Source: a virus
IMG/VR virus record: IMGVR_UViG_3300043811_000021
Location: 1-64,000 of that record
Length of the DNA stretch: 64,000 nucleotides
Reading direction: 5' to 3' (one strand)
The notes beneath the pieces were generated by a model. It saw only the letters and a list, made by a program, of their open reading frames with translations. It was not told where the DNA came from and did not search any database. This document shows positions 24,489-32,939 of the stretch, piece after piece (position 1 is the first letter of the stretch; every line of letters begins with the position of its first letter). A program made the translations under genes and the position numbers.

Positions 24489-25510
24489 GCCAGTACCTCC
24501 GTTGGAGTCTGTAACCAAACCAATTGCTGAGGTTGAATAACTGTTTTCGGAGAAAACAAAACTCTTTCTCTCTTGTCCCATGATGCAGATACCGTACCGT
24601 CTGGGTGAACCACTGCGAAATATAGTTCCCCGTCTCGTAACTCCGGGTCATTATCCCTTGAATACATCGCTGGGATAGGACTCCCGTCCATATCCCATCC
24701 CGATAATGTCTTTATGGAGAATTGTCCTCCTCTTTCTGTATTCCAGAACCGTCTATGACCTCCAATTTCAAAAGAACTTATCCAGTTATTCGGCGCTCCC
24801 CATGCAGACATTAAAACAATAGGAGATTCGTGTACAGGTACGAAATCTTTGTCTAGCTGAGTAACTATAGAACTAAGTTCAACGGCCATCCTCTCCGCGT
24901 ATCCAACTTCGATTGGAACATTGTGATCGAATACTCCAAGAGGGAAGGTTTCAGAAAAAGAAACACTATACACACCAAATGACTCACACCATTTGATGAA
25001 CTTCTTCATCTCATCTACCGAGTCCACGTAACTAAAAAGAATATTGCAGTTGATCCGAACGAGTATTCCTGCCGCTTGGATCATCTTTACCGATTGTATA
25101 AATCGTTCGTTTGTCGCCCATTTCTCAGGATTTATTCGCATGACTTCTTGATTATTTCTCTCATCGTAATGGTGACGACTCAGGTTGACGTGAGTAATCC
25201 CAGCATCAACCAATTTTTCGACTAATTCTCCAGATATTCCACATCCGTTGCTATTCACAACCTTGCGGTGAAACGCTCTCTTTCCAACTTCTTCCAGAAC
25301 AAAAGAGATTCGCCTACTTAGTGTAGGCTCTCCCCCCGTCACTTGTATCGAACCATTGTGTTTCTGAGTGAAGTCTAGCCCGTATTCTAATCCTTCCGAG
25401 AATCCAGGACCATCGCCCCTCCCAATTGTGGGAGCAATGCAGAACGGGCAGGATGCGTTGCAAGCTGCGGTTATATCCACATATAGATTGAATCCATTAT
25501 CTACTCTCAT
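24485..25510 (-). CDS. Radical SAM enzyme
   Basis: 341 aa. The Fe-S cluster motif CxxxCxxC is Cys17, Cys21 and Cys24 (CNASCPFC). 'VTGGEPTLS' (about 56-64) is the GGE motif that binds the SAM amino group. The family cleaves SAM to a 5'-deoxyadenosyl radical. There is no second Fe-S (SPASM/twitch) Cys set near the C-terminus. The substrate is unknown; modified bases, tRNA or a peptide are possibilities. Radical SAM genes in phages are uncommon, and some serve base hypermodification. Confidence 0.88.
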   Translation of the reverse strand: MRVDNGFNLYVDITAACNASCPFCIAPTIGRGDGPGFSEGLEYGLDFTQKHNGSIQVTGGEPTLSRRISFVLEEVGKRAFHRKVVNSNGCGISGELVEKLVDAGITHVNLSRHHYDERNNQEVMRINPEKWATNERFIQSVKMIQAAGILVRINCNILFSYVDSVDEMKKFIKWCESFGVYSVSFSETFPLGVFDHNVPIEVGYAERMAVELSSIVTQLDKDFVPVHESPIVLMSAWGAPNNWISSFEIGGHRRFWNTERGGQFSIKTLSGWDMDGSPIPAMYSRDNDPELRDGELYFAVVHPDGTVSASWDKRERVLFSPKTVIQPQQLVWLQTPTEVLA

Positions 25511-25803
25511 GGTTTTTCCTCCTCTACCTTTGGCTCTTCAATCAGAGGGTCAACCATATCCAAACCGATGAGCATCATATTGAGCGTTTGCCGTATGGTT
25601 TCAATCTGGCTCTTACGTTGATTATTGCGGTGAATCTGCTCGAATGCTTCCACTATGTTGAATGTTGTTCCAGACTTTATTGTTCTGTCGTAGGAGTAGT
25701 ACCCGCTTTTATTTCCTACAGTTTTCCCTGCCAGAAAGTCTATCTCTCGGTAGTCGAGTTCTGCCAGAAAATTCCCGTCTCCAATTGTTGCTATGATCTT
25801 CAT
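25507..25803 (-). CDS. Hypothetical protein, 98 aa
   Basis: Starts MKIIATIGDGNFLAELDYREID after GGGAGAGGAAACG. The first half is beta-rich ('VGNKSGYYS'), the rest helical. Not recognised. It precedes the radical SAM gene and overlaps it by ATGA, so it may be its partner. Confidence 0.65.
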   Translation of the reverse strand: MKIIATIGDGNFLAELDYREIDFLAGKTVGNKSGYYSYDRTIKSGTTFNIVEAFEQIHRNNQRKSQIETIRQTLNMMLIGLDMVDPLIEEPKVEEEKP

Positions 25804-25818
25804 CGTTTCCTCTCCCAA

Positions 25819-26057
25819 GGTGTTAATGCGCGGGCCGGATTGGATACCGGCATGTGATCCCCTTCCCGAACAGGTTAGCGATGCTTTGCCTCTTTATACA
25901 GACCTGCCGAATATCCGTTAACTGGACCGGCTACCGTGTAGGCATTTGACAGTACTTAGGCCGTATCCGTCGGATCACTATAACGGTTTGCTTTCAAATT
26001 AGCGTGTTCTCCACGCCGCCGCGCATCTCCCCGTGACTCCCCAAGCCACGGAAACTG
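25819..26057 (-). other. Intergenic region of 240 bases with hairpins
   Basis: No gene found. Contains GCCGG-N8-CCGGC (near 25835) and other inverted repeats. It separates the TPM/PspA module from the radical SAM genes and probably holds a terminator-like structure, a promoter, or a small RNA. No clear -35/-10 pair on the - strand was found. Confidence 0.4.
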
Positions 26058-27242
26058 TTAGAAATCGCTACTCCCGCCACCGAAGTCACTTCCACCGCCT
26101 CCAAAATCAGACGATGAAGATGAGTCACTATAACTACTGCTCCCACCGAAATCGCTCGAAGATGAGCTATCACTCCAACTACTCGACGGAGGCGTGTAAC
26201 TCGGCTCAGGTGAACGATATGTGTCGTGGTACACAACCGGCTCCTCAATAATAATCGGAGTCGAGATATACGAAGGCTGGTAACTTGGCTGGTAGTTTTC
26301 GTGTATCACTGTTGTAGTGTGGTGATGCTCTACAACTTCTGTCGGTGGGGTAGACTCAGGCGAAGTCTCTGGAGTCGTGTCTACCTTTGGCGCGTGATGG
26401 TTGCTCTTTGTCTTCACCTTAGTACCTGCCGTACTAGCCATTCTGGTCAGATTGTCGTATCTCACGGCGATAGAGTTGTACTGTCCCACCGATAGTCCAT
26501 TTGTGTCTGGGTTGAATGTCTCGCTGTTAGATAATTTAGCGAATTGCTCTGCTACGTAGTCGTTAGAACTAGAATTAACAGCCTCTGCCGCCTGATTCCT
26601 AGCCTGTACAGCCCTTTGCTGCGCGTCAATGGACTCTCTACGCCTATTTCGGTAGTAGACAACCAATCCCCACACTCCGATAAGGAAAATAGTAACTACT
26701 CCCCAGCCAAGCACTTTCCATAATCCAGAAAAGTCAGTAGGCTGCTGAGTGACTACCGTGGTTCCCGGATGTAAGGCCGAAGTTTGAAACGCTTCAATTT
26801 GTACGCCTGCCTCATTGATCCCTGAAATCAAGCCTCTGGCCCAATCTCCATCCTTGAACGCAGGAGCCATGAACTGACTCCTAATAGCAGATGTATTCAA
26901 TGCCTTTCCAAACTCATTTCCGACAAACACCCCCATCTTGTGATGCTTCGGAAATACAAGGAAAACTACCAGATTGTTCTTCACTCCTCCGCTTGCGGAT
27001 TGCCATGAAGAGCATGAACGCCGAGCAGACTCTACATATTGCTCTGGAGTGATGCTCGGATCGTCAACAATCACCTTGGGGTCCGCTCCCTTAGATGCAA
27101 GCGAAATGATCGCCGCATTAACGTCAAACTTCTTACTTCCAAGAACGTTGGTGTTGTCAGTAATTGGCGCATTGCAGTCAGGCGTTTGCGCATAGGCGCA
27201 ATATCCTACAAAAAACAGAATCGTAAGTAATACTTCCCTCAC
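26058..27242 (-). CDS. TPM-domain exported membrane protein
   Basis: 394 aa. A signal peptide (residues 1-18, ending CAYAQT) leads into a TPM fold (about 25-165) with 'GVFVGNEFGKAL'. A transmembrane helix follows (about 178-198, 'GLWKVLGWGVVTIFLIGVW') and a cytoplasmic basic-helical part. The last 40 residues are low complexity (Ser/Asp/Gly/Phe repeats such as SSSSDFGGSSS). TPM proteins of the YgcG group accompany PspA-like proteins in bacteria. This gene sits directly downstream of one, so a shared role in membrane maintenance is probable. Confidence 0.8.
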   Translation of the reverse strand: MREVLLTILFFVGYCAYAQTPDCNAPITDNTNVLGSKKFDVNAAIISLASKGADPKVIVDDPSITPEQYVESARRSCSSWQSASGGVKNNLVVFLVFPKHHKMGVFVGNEFGKALNTSAIRSQFMAPAFKDGDWARGLISGINEAGVQIEAFQTSALHPGTTVVTQQPTDFSGLWKVLGWGVVTIFLIGVWGLVVYYRNRRRESIDAQQRAVQARNQAAEAVNSSSNDYVAEQFAKLSNSETFNPDTNGLSVGQYNSIAVRYDNLTRMASTAGTKVKTKSNHHAPKVDTTPETSPESTPPTEVVEHHHTTTVIHENYQPSYQPSYISTPIIIEEPVVYHDTYRSPEPSYTPPSSSWSDSSSSSDFGGSSSYSDSSSSSDFGGGGSDFGGGSSDF

Positions 27243-27901
27243 TTTGAATCTCCCTTCAAAGAGGCTAGAAGCGCATCCACTTCATCGCTATTGCTATCGT
27301 CTGCCGGTACAGACGCTATCGACTGATCAAATTTCGCGTTGGCTACGTCGTTACGTCTACGCATCCTGCTTTCCAAGTCATCAACAGATTCAGACCCAAC
27401 ACTACCAACCAACGATCCAGCAGCACTCAAAGCCGATGCCGCAGATTCCTTCGCCTTGCTATCGCGGTCAATGCGCTCAAGTTCTCTTACGCGAGAAACC
27501 ATCAAGTCATGCTTGGTCTGGAGATTAGACACAGCCAAAGCTAGTTCGTCCGCTACCTTTTGCTGCGCAACAATATCTACTCCCATCTGCTCAAAGTGTT
27601 TCTGGTTTTGAACAATCAGAGCAGCCTTACTCTTTGCTAGTTCTGGGTTGGTTGCCAGAATCTTCTTGACTGCCTCTTTATCAGCAGCAATCTTCGCTCC
27701 CAAGTCTCCGTACTCCCTGGTTAGAGTTCTCACTCCACCAAACTGAACAGCGGCCTCGGAGTTCATCTTGCCTATTGCATCCTCAAGGTCTCTGACGTAC
27801 TGCCTTAAAAGAGAAGGCGAGTTCATATTTATTTCTTTGTCCAAAAGATCGTGCGCTGCTCCCAATGTTACAGCGCGTAGTTTTTGAAAAAATCCGCTCA
27901 T
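27239..27901 (-). CDS. pspA: PspA/IM30 (phage-shock, ESCRT-III-type) protein
   Basis: 220 aa from ATG 27901 (GGGAGAGAAAA upstream). An N-terminal amphipathic helix is followed by the long PspA coiled coil with 'LLRQYVRDLEDAIGKMNSEA' (about residues 31-50). The C-terminus is Ser/Asp-rich. PspA/Vipp1 oligomers coat and repair stressed inner membranes and can inhibit PspF. Family length is about 220-230 aa, so the gene is complete. It overlaps the TPM gene by ATGA. Confidence 0.88.
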   Translation of the reverse strand: MSGFFQKLRAVTLGAAHDLLDKEINMNSPSLLRQYVRDLEDAIGKMNSEAAVQFGGVRTLTREYGDLGAKIAADKEAVKKILATNPELAKSKAALIVQNQKHFEQMGVDIVAQQKVADELALAVSNLQTKHDLMVSRVRELERIDRDSKAKESAASALSAAGSLVGSVGSESVDDLESRMRRRNDVANAKFDQSIASVPADDSNSDEVDALLASLKGDSK

Positions 27902-27914
27902 TTTTCTCTCCCGG

Positions 27915-28187
27915 TTATTCGTGAATTGTTTCGTCGATTGTTTTTGCCCATTCAATTAGCTGCAAGTTAGTTGCTCCGCAACTTCCTGCGCACCCGCGCA
28001 TTTCGCTGATCACATCCTCTAGGTCACTTACAATGCTATCTGGAATAACTTCAACTTCTACCGTAGCCTTTCCTCGGTTGAATAGGTTCTCGAAGAAATT
28101 TGTGAAAGCGGCAAGGACGATTATTGCAACAAGAAGTCCTTCCCCGCCTTCCGTGATGATCTTGTAGATCGCTTCTGGCCACTGCAT
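27915..28187 (-). CDS. Membrane protein next to PspA, 90 aa
   Basis: An N-terminal helix and one transmembrane segment (about 17-33, 'GLLVAIIVLAAFTNFFE') precede a helical domain with CAGSCG. It starts the PspA-TPM set. A membrane receptor or assembly factor for PspA is one possibility. Not recognised. Confidence 0.65.
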   Translation of the reverse strand: MQWPEAIYKIITEGGEGLLVAIIVLAAFTNFFENLFNRGKATVEVEVIPDSIVSDLEDVISEMRGCAGSCGATNLQLIEWAKTIDETIHE

Positions 28188-28202
28188 TTTTATCTCTCCC
28201 GG

Positions 28203-29336
28203 TTAGAACTCGAATCCTGGCTGAGTCTGTCCTGTTTGTGATGGTTGTTCCTCTGTTACCTGCGGTTCCTGTTGCGTCTCAGTTTCTGTCTCAGTATCTA
28301 TCTTCTTTGGCCGTCCCGGTCCACGCTTCCCTTCTGGTTTTACCTCATCCTTTGCAGGTTCTGGTTTTTCCTCTGCTTGCGTAGATGCTTGCTCCGTAAC
28401 TTTGGATTCAGTCTTTTGTTCTGTCTTTACATTAACTCCACTTATAGGTTCTGTTTGCTTGCGTAGATATGCGAGTAATTCGACAGAGCGTCCAACGTAC
28501 CCTTCTCTTTGAGCCTTTCGTCTCGCCGCATTGTAGCCTAGCTTATCAAACAGTTCCGTCAATTCCTTTTCGTAAGGATCGCCAAATGCCTCTTCGAGCG
28601 TACTCTCGCCATCCTTCAAAGAGTTAAACAATCCTCGCAGAGCAATTAACTCCTCTACTCCAAGGTCATTGATTCCTTGCACTCCAAGAGTGTTGTATAT
28701 CTGATCCTCAGATACTCCAATCTTTGCTCCATACTCGATTGCTAGTCTGCGCTTTTCGGCAATGCTTTGCGTTCCGCCAATAGCAGTCATCTTTGCTTTT
28801 TCAAGAATATCTTTCCATAAAGCCTGCGGGATTGAGCCAGTGACAGCATTACGGTAGGCTAGTGATGCAGATGCGTTTCCAGTAGTTTGGATCATATCGG
28901 CGTTATAGCGCCTTCCGTTACTGTCTGTAATACGGCGCTTCGTCTTGACTTTACCAACAATGTTCCTTTGCAAGTCCATAAACACGCCTTCGCCGGTTAC
29001 AAACTCGCTATCAACGTCTGAGATTTGCTTACCCCAGCGTACATGGCCCCAGCAATAGCACAGGACTTCGGCAAAGCGAATAGATGGACCTTGAATTAGC
29101 TTTACGTTTCCAGACTTATCCTTGCGCTTCAGAGTATAAAACGATTCCTCGGCAATGCTCTGGTTAAGAGTGATTAAGCTCTCAAGTTCCTTACGAACTT
29201 TTTCAATTGAGCGCGGATGCTGCATTGCGAATTCAACTTGCATGTTAATCTCTGATTTTGTCAGAGCATCCATGCTTCCTATTGTCGTTATCGATACTTC
29301 ATCGCTTGGGGTTAGAATCTCTGGTTCGCTTGCCAT
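28203..29336 (-). CDS. Conserved phage protein with AT-hook tail, 377 aa
   Basis: The core 'GPSIRFAEVLCYCWGHVRWGKQISD' (about residues 83-107), 'VKTKRRITDSNGRRYN' and 'TTGNASASLAYRNAVTGSIPQ' recurs in phages next to recombination genes; I think of it as an ssDNA-binding or annealing candidate. The C-terminal 90 residues are Glu/Lys/Gln-rich with an AT-hook-like 'GPGRPKK'. Function is inferred from location and tail. Confidence 0.65.
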   Translation of the reverse strand: MASEPEILTPSDEVSITTIGSMDALTKSEINMQVEFAMQHPRSIEKVRKELESLITLNQSIAEESFYTLKRKDKSGNVKLIQGPSIRFAEVLCYCWGHVRWGKQISDVDSEFVTGEGVFMDLQRNIVGKVKTKRRITDSNGRRYNADMIQTTGNASASLAYRNAVTGSIPQALWKDILEKAKMTAIGGTQSIAEKRRLAIEYGAKIGVSEDQIYNTLGVQGINDLGVEELIALRGLFNSLKDGESTLEEAFGDPYEKELTELFDKLGYNAARRKAQREGYVGRSVELLAYLRKQTEPISGVNVKTEQKTESKVTEQASTQAEEKPEPAKDEVKPEGKRGPGRPKKIDTETETETQQEPQVTEEQPSQTGQTQPGFEF

Positions 29337-29359
29337 TTATTTCCTCTTTTCTTCTGGTG

Positions 29360-29956
29360 TTAGCAACTACATGAAAAAAACGTTGGTCTGTTCTTAATTT
29401 TCTTCCCTGTCACAACCTCAAAGTGATCCCAAAACTCAGATGGAATTTCGCCGTGTGCGTCTTGTCCTCCGAAGTGTAAATACTCATCACCTTCACAATT
29501 CATCGCCGCCGCCATCACAGCTTCATATCCGGGGCAATCAGCATTAGCGCAGAATTCTCGTAACCACTTCTCAGACTTACCAGTAAGCCTCTCCGCAACC
29601 CTACGAGCGTTCTCCCTGTCGGCTTCGGTAATTGGCGGAAGTTCTGAGTCAGGAAAAGCAGGGTGTGTCCACACATGCCGTAGAGAAGTGATCTGACGGG
29701 GATAGACTACAAGCCAAAAATGCTCACCCTTCTTTACATAGCCTTTGATGAAAGGGTCGACAATCCCTACTGGGTTTTCACACTTTCCAACTCCACCATC
29801 TACAAATCCAACATCCTCTCCCGGACTCAACCTTTGCGCGGCCACAGCAGGCTCTACTGCAAGATGAATTGCATCCCGTCCCTGTCCGGGTCCGATGATC
29901 GTCCCTAATGTCTCAAGAGCGTCGGTAGATACGCTCCGCTTGTCTGCGTGTCCCAT
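29360..29956 (-). CDS. Conserved phage protein, 198 aa
   Basis: Opens with an element recalled from other phages: 'LGTIIGPGQGRDAIHLAVEPAVAAQRL' (about 17-43), then 'VGIVDPFIKG…HFWLVVYPRQITSLRHVW'. The role is unknown, though relatives sit near replication and recombination genes. The tail ends FFSCSC. Confidence 0.65.
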   Translation of the reverse strand: MGHADKRSVSTDALETLGTIIGPGQGRDAIHLAVEPAVAAQRLSPGEDVGFVDGGVGKCENPVGIVDPFIKGYVKKGEHFWLVVYPRQITSLRHVWTHPAFPDSELPPITEADRENARRVAERLTGKSEKWLREFCANADCPGYEAVMAAAMNCEGDEYLHFGGQDAHGEIPSEFWDHFEVVTGKKIKNRPTFFSCSC

Positions 29957-30271
29957 CTATCCCTCTCCCTTTTCTTGCTCTGGCTCATCAACCGTAACAA
30001 TAGCCGCATCCTTAAACGGAGGCTTCAACTCCAATGTCGATTCCCTATTCGCATCCGTTATATCTATCGTTGTAAGTCGGCTTACCGTCCTAATCATGTG
30101 GTCGTTCCCGCACAAATGAAGCCCCTCTTTCATAGCTTTTACAGGGCACTCATCCCACTCGTATATGTGCGTTCCGACTGTATCCTTGTGGACTACGAAC
30201 CAGTGATTCGTCTCTGTTCGCGGAATTCCACAATCGCGAAAATCACACGTTGGCGCTGATCCTAATGCCAT
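29957..30271 (-). CDS. Hypothetical protein, 104 aa
   Basis: Cys at 'TCDFRDCGIP' (about 8-17) and 'LHLCGNDHM' could bind zinc. The tail is acidic (DEPEQEKGEG). It abuts the upstream conserved gene. Not recognised. Confidence 0.6.
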   Translation of the reverse strand: MALGSAPTCDFRDCGIPRTETNHWFVVHKDTVGTHIYEWDECPVKAMKEGLHLCGNDHMIRTVSRLTTIDITDANRESTLELKPPFKDAAIVTVDEPEQEKGEG

Positions 30272-30279
30272 AGTATTTA

Positions 30280-30543
30280 TTATACTCCTTTCTCTGCGAT
30301 TTTACTCACAGAATTTACCACATCCCCAAACGTCTTCCACTCGTCTGAGATTTCATCGTCTACCTCTGCGTCGTCAAGGATCATGTCCTCAATGTCCATC
30401 GTTAGTTCAACTATATCCAGTGAGTCAAGTCCTAAGTCTTCCCGCAGATCAGCGTTATCGGTTATCTCATCTTTCGGTACAGAGACTCCGATTTCTTCGA
30501 TCAATATGTGTTTGATGCGATCTTCCAGTGTCTGGGTTGTCAT
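30280..30543 (-). CDS. Acyl carrier protein
   Basis: 87 aa, highly acidic. The phosphopantetheine attachment site is Ser41 in 'LREDLGLDSLDIVELTMDIED'-type context (GLDSLD). The fold and length (about 80 aa) match bacterial ACP. In cells ACP carries acyl groups for fatty acid and lipid A synthesis, and SpoT/stringent signalling also binds it. Phage copies are rare; diversion of host acyl metabolism or a modification pathway are inferences. It lacks a neighbouring synthase. Confidence 0.85.
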   Translation of the reverse strand: MTTQTLEDRIKHILIEEIGVSVPKDEITDNADLREDLGLDSLDIVELTMDIEDMILDDAEVDDEISDEWKTFGDVVNSVSKIAEKGV

Positions 30544-30755
30544 CTGTACCTATCTCCCCTAATTTCTCCGCAAATATGGCATATTGTGTGATTGGTATAC
30601 GCGCTCTCTCCCCACGGGTACTGGTGATCGCAGGCTTTCAGAAGAGGGTCCAAGTTTTCTTTCTCCCAGAGCATTCTCTCTTCGTCGTGTTTTCTTCTCA
30701 AAGCCTCTCTGTCGGCTCTCGCATCTCTGATTGCTTTGATCTGTTCGTTAGTCAC
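30540..30755 (-). CDS. Hypothetical zinc-motif protein, 71 aa
   Basis: GTG 30755 follows GGGAGGTAGAC. The N-terminal half is helical and basic; the end 'CHICGEIRGDRYR' with an earlier CDHQYP suggests a zinc site. The stop overlaps the ACP gene start. Longer starts lack a ribosome site. Confidence 0.6.
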   Translation of the reverse strand: MTNEQIKAIRDARADREALRRKHDEERMLWEKENLDPLLKACDHQYPWGESAYTNHTICHICGEIRGDRYR

Positions 30756-30942
30756 GTCTACCTCCCGGTTTCTGATTAGAGAAAGGATCAATCACCTTAC
30801 CGCATCGGGTGCAAACCAAAATTTCTTTTGAGAACGACAAGACACGCCCATCTACAGGTTCCCTATCTTGCCACTCTCTCTTTAATGACAAGAAGTTATG
30901 ATCTTCCGCTGGCGATATATTACATTTTGTCTGATCTTTCAT
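30748..30942 (-). CDS. Hypothetical protein, 64 aa
   Basis: Starts MKDQTKCNISPAEDH after CGGGGGATAGTAAAC. 'CTRCGKVIDP' near the end is one half of a zinc ribbon. Overlaps neighbours on both sides. Confidence 0.6.
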   Translation of the reverse strand: MKDQTKCNISPAEDHNFLSLKREWQDREPVDGRVLSFSKEILVCTRCGKVIDPFSNQKPGGRRD

Positions 30943-31081
30943 GTTTACTATCCCCCGGTTTGGTAATAAGTTTGTTTTCATGGATACGCGCAAAAAGTGC
31001 CGCGTATTCATTCTCATGTGGACGGACGTAATTGTAATACGTCCCGTTTTCTCGCGTTGTGACCCAATGCTCTGGCTTCAT
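30920..31081 (-). CDS. Small protein, 53 aa
   Basis: Starts MKPEHWVTTRENG after AAGAGGTAGGA, between the 149-aa gene and the 64-aa gene, with a 23-base overlap downstream. Charged and soluble. Not recognised. Confidence 0.55.
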   Translation of the reverse strand: MKPEHWVTTRENGTYYNYVRPHENEYAALFARIHENKLITKPGDSKHERSDKM

Positions 31082-31083
31082 TC

Positions 31084-31533
31084 CTACCTCTTACTCGCAA
31101 GAAGTTCCTTCAGTTGCGGAAGTTTCGTATGCACCTTCTTAGGATCAGGATCGATTGACCCGTCTTCACGCATACGCTGCAAAGCCTTCAGTGCTACGAT
31201 TACACGTCCGCGAGGACCGTTTTCTCTGTATTCCTCTCCAAGATCGCTCGGCCAAGAATCAACATAGTCAAATAAGTCGGCATTGCGAGGTATTCCGAGT
31301 TGCTTTGCTCCATCTCCTCTAGGGTCAATAACTGGATCGCTTTCGTCATCTATCCATTTATTAAATTTCCTCAGTCCTACACTACGGATAGAACAGAACC
31401 CTGCCAAACAGCATACCGTTCCGCAATCTTCTTTGTCTCCAAAAGTCTGTTGATTATAACGCTTCTTATTGGCCACCAAATCATCAGCCAACTGCCGAAT
31501 ACCAGCCTTATTCAATGTGCTTCGTTTTCCCAT
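31084..31533 (-). CDS. Hypothetical protein, 149 aa
   Basis: Contains 'DCGTVCCLAGFC' (about 36-47), a motif shared with phage proteins that read 'CGTAACIAGW'. Helical bundle predicted, with a charged C-terminus. Function unknown. It is separated from the AAA gene by a short gap. Confidence 0.65.
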   Translation of the reverse strand: MGKRSTLNKAGIRQLADDLVANKKRYNQQTFGDKEDCGTVCCLAGFCSIRSVGLRKFNKWIDDESDPVIDPRGDGAKQLGIPRNADLFDYVDSWPSDLGEEYRENGPRGRVIVALKALQRMREDGSIDPDPKKVHTKLPQLKELLASKR

Positions 31534-31544
31534 ATTTCTCTCCT

Positions 31545-32621
31545 TTAGAATGCCAGTACATCTTGGAAATTAAATTCCCTTGTCCGCTTCAACTTCAACG
31601 TTGCAGTGTACCCATCTTCGTTTGTAAAAACAGATACTCCCTTTTCCGCATCCAGTTTAACCAGATGCCCCGGCTCAAACAAGACTGTTGTGTAGTCTCC
31701 CTCGTCTTTGTCTTCATGTTTCTTGAAATAATCCAGCCTGAATTGCTTTTGCAGCGGATTCCCAAACCACTGTCCACTACCATCAAGGTCTTCATCTGGT
31801 ATTTGAGTTCCGTTAAGACTCAAAGAGAATGAGTAGTTATTCTCCCCTTGCGTATCCGGTTTCGCGTTTAGCATCCTAAGCGCATCTTTTGGTGACTCCC
31901 CATAACGATTCATTTCCTCCACAAGAGCCTGTAAAAGATCAAATGTAAATATATTAAACATCAGAGACACTTTGCACACCTGCTCAGTGTACTCTTGTGC
32001 ATTCAAATTATCTGCACAGTACGAACGAATAAACTCTACATCAACCCCATTGTATTCCAAAAAATAAAATAATCTCCCTGGACGATTCTTCATGTGAATA
32101 TCTACACGCCACTTATCATTACAGGTAAGAATATACAGTTTCTTTCCGCCATATATCCCATCAAGCAATGTGAGAATCTTCTCCTGGTCGTCTTTATCAA
32201 ATACCTTTTCAAACTCATCAAACAGAACAATGCACGGCTGAGTTATCATGTTAAGCAGAGTATTAAACCCATCTCCGTTAAAAGGGGAATTGACGATTAT
32301 TGTAGGTATTCCTTGATTAGTCCCTTCCTTGCTAATCATCTTTGCAAGCATAGTCTTTCCCGATCCCTTATCTCCGCAAAGCAAAACTCCTGTACCCCCC
32401 GGACGCAGATTAAAGGTATTCAACACACGGATCGCATCTTTACCGTGATTCCCGTACACCTTACTTGGCAGAGAAAATTCATCCATCTGGTCAAGGTAAA
32501 AGTTCCCGGATGAATCTACCTTGACTACATAATTCCCTGCCGGGAGTTTGTCGTGCATATCCATCGCGCTCTCAGAACTCACGCGGAACTGCGTTCCCTG
32601 CTTCAAAAAGATACTATTCAT
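31545..32621 (-). CDS. AAA+ ATPase
   Basis: 358 aa from ATG 32621, which has AAAGGGAGAGGG upstream. Walker A is GDKGSGKT (residues 83-90). Walker B is 'CIVLFDEFEKV' (about 130-140). 'LTCNDKWRVDIHMKNRPGR' resembles sensor 1 and an arginine finger. This looks like a helper ATPase such as a helicase or clamp loader, or a protein-remodelling AAA+. No second ATPase is adjacent. An in-frame start at 32666 would overlap the small gene upstream. Confidence 0.8.
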   Translation of the reverse strand: MNSIFLKQGTQFRVSSESAMDMHDKLPAGNYVVKVDSSGNFYLDQMDEFSLPSKVYGNHGKDAIRVLNTFNLRPGGTGVLLCGDKGSGKTMLAKMISKEGTNQGIPTIIVNSPFNGDGFNTLLNMITQPCIVLFDEFEKVFDKDDQEKILTLLDGIYGGKKLYILTCNDKWRVDIHMKNRPGRLFYFLEYNGVDVEFIRSYCADNLNAQEYTEQVCKVSLMFNIFTFDLLQALVEEMNRYGESPKDALRMLNAKPDTQGENNYSFSLSLNGTQIPDEDLDGSGQWFGNPLQKQFRLDYFKKHEDKDEGDYTTVLFEPGHLVKLDAEKGVSVFTNEDGYTATLKLKRTREFNFQDVLAF

Positions 32622-32632
32622 CCCTCTCCCTT

Positions 32633-32782
32633 TCACATCCATCCGTGAATTTTGACGTAATGCCATACTATCCAAATTAGAAGACAATCAACAGCTAGTA
32701 AAATTAGTAATCCAATCACTGATTGTACACCAGAAAATTCCTCGCATTCCCCTTCTTTGTCGTGGAAAATTTTCCGTGGCAT
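32633..32782 (-). CDS. Single-pass membrane peptide, 49 aa
   Basis: Starts MPRKIFHDKEGECEE after CGAGGGGAGTAAG. A hydrophobic helix (about residues 22-40) is followed by a basic tail. The frame runs against that of the AAA gene start, which it precedes. Function unknown. Confidence 0.6.
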   Translation of the reverse strand: MPRKIFHDKEGECEEFSGVQSVIGLLILLAVDCLLIWIVWHYVKIHGWM

Positions 32783-32783
32783 C

Positions 32784-32930
32784 TTACTCCCCTCGCGCCT
32801 TATCTAAAGCCTTTATCGCCATTGTTGCTCGCATGTCTCCAGATTGTAGGGTTTCGTAGGCTGTACCCTGTAATCTCTTGTGAAATTCTGATTGTTGTTT
32901 CCTTGGTCCATGATGCTTTGATCCTGGCAT
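32784..32930 (-). CDS. Small basic protein, 48 aa
   Basis: Starts MPGSKHHGPRKQQSEFH after GGTAAGGAGAGAAA. Predicted short basic helix protein, possibly RNA- or DNA-binding. Not recognised. Confidence 0.55.
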   Translation of the reverse strand: MPGSKHHGPRKQQSEFHKRLQGTAYETLQSGDMRATMAIKALDKARGE

Positions 32931-32939
32931 TTTCTCTCC

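Noticed and set aside
25946-25992. TTGACA on the + strand near 25945
   Set aside because: The nearest -10-like box (TATAAC) is too far away and there is no + strand gene downstream.
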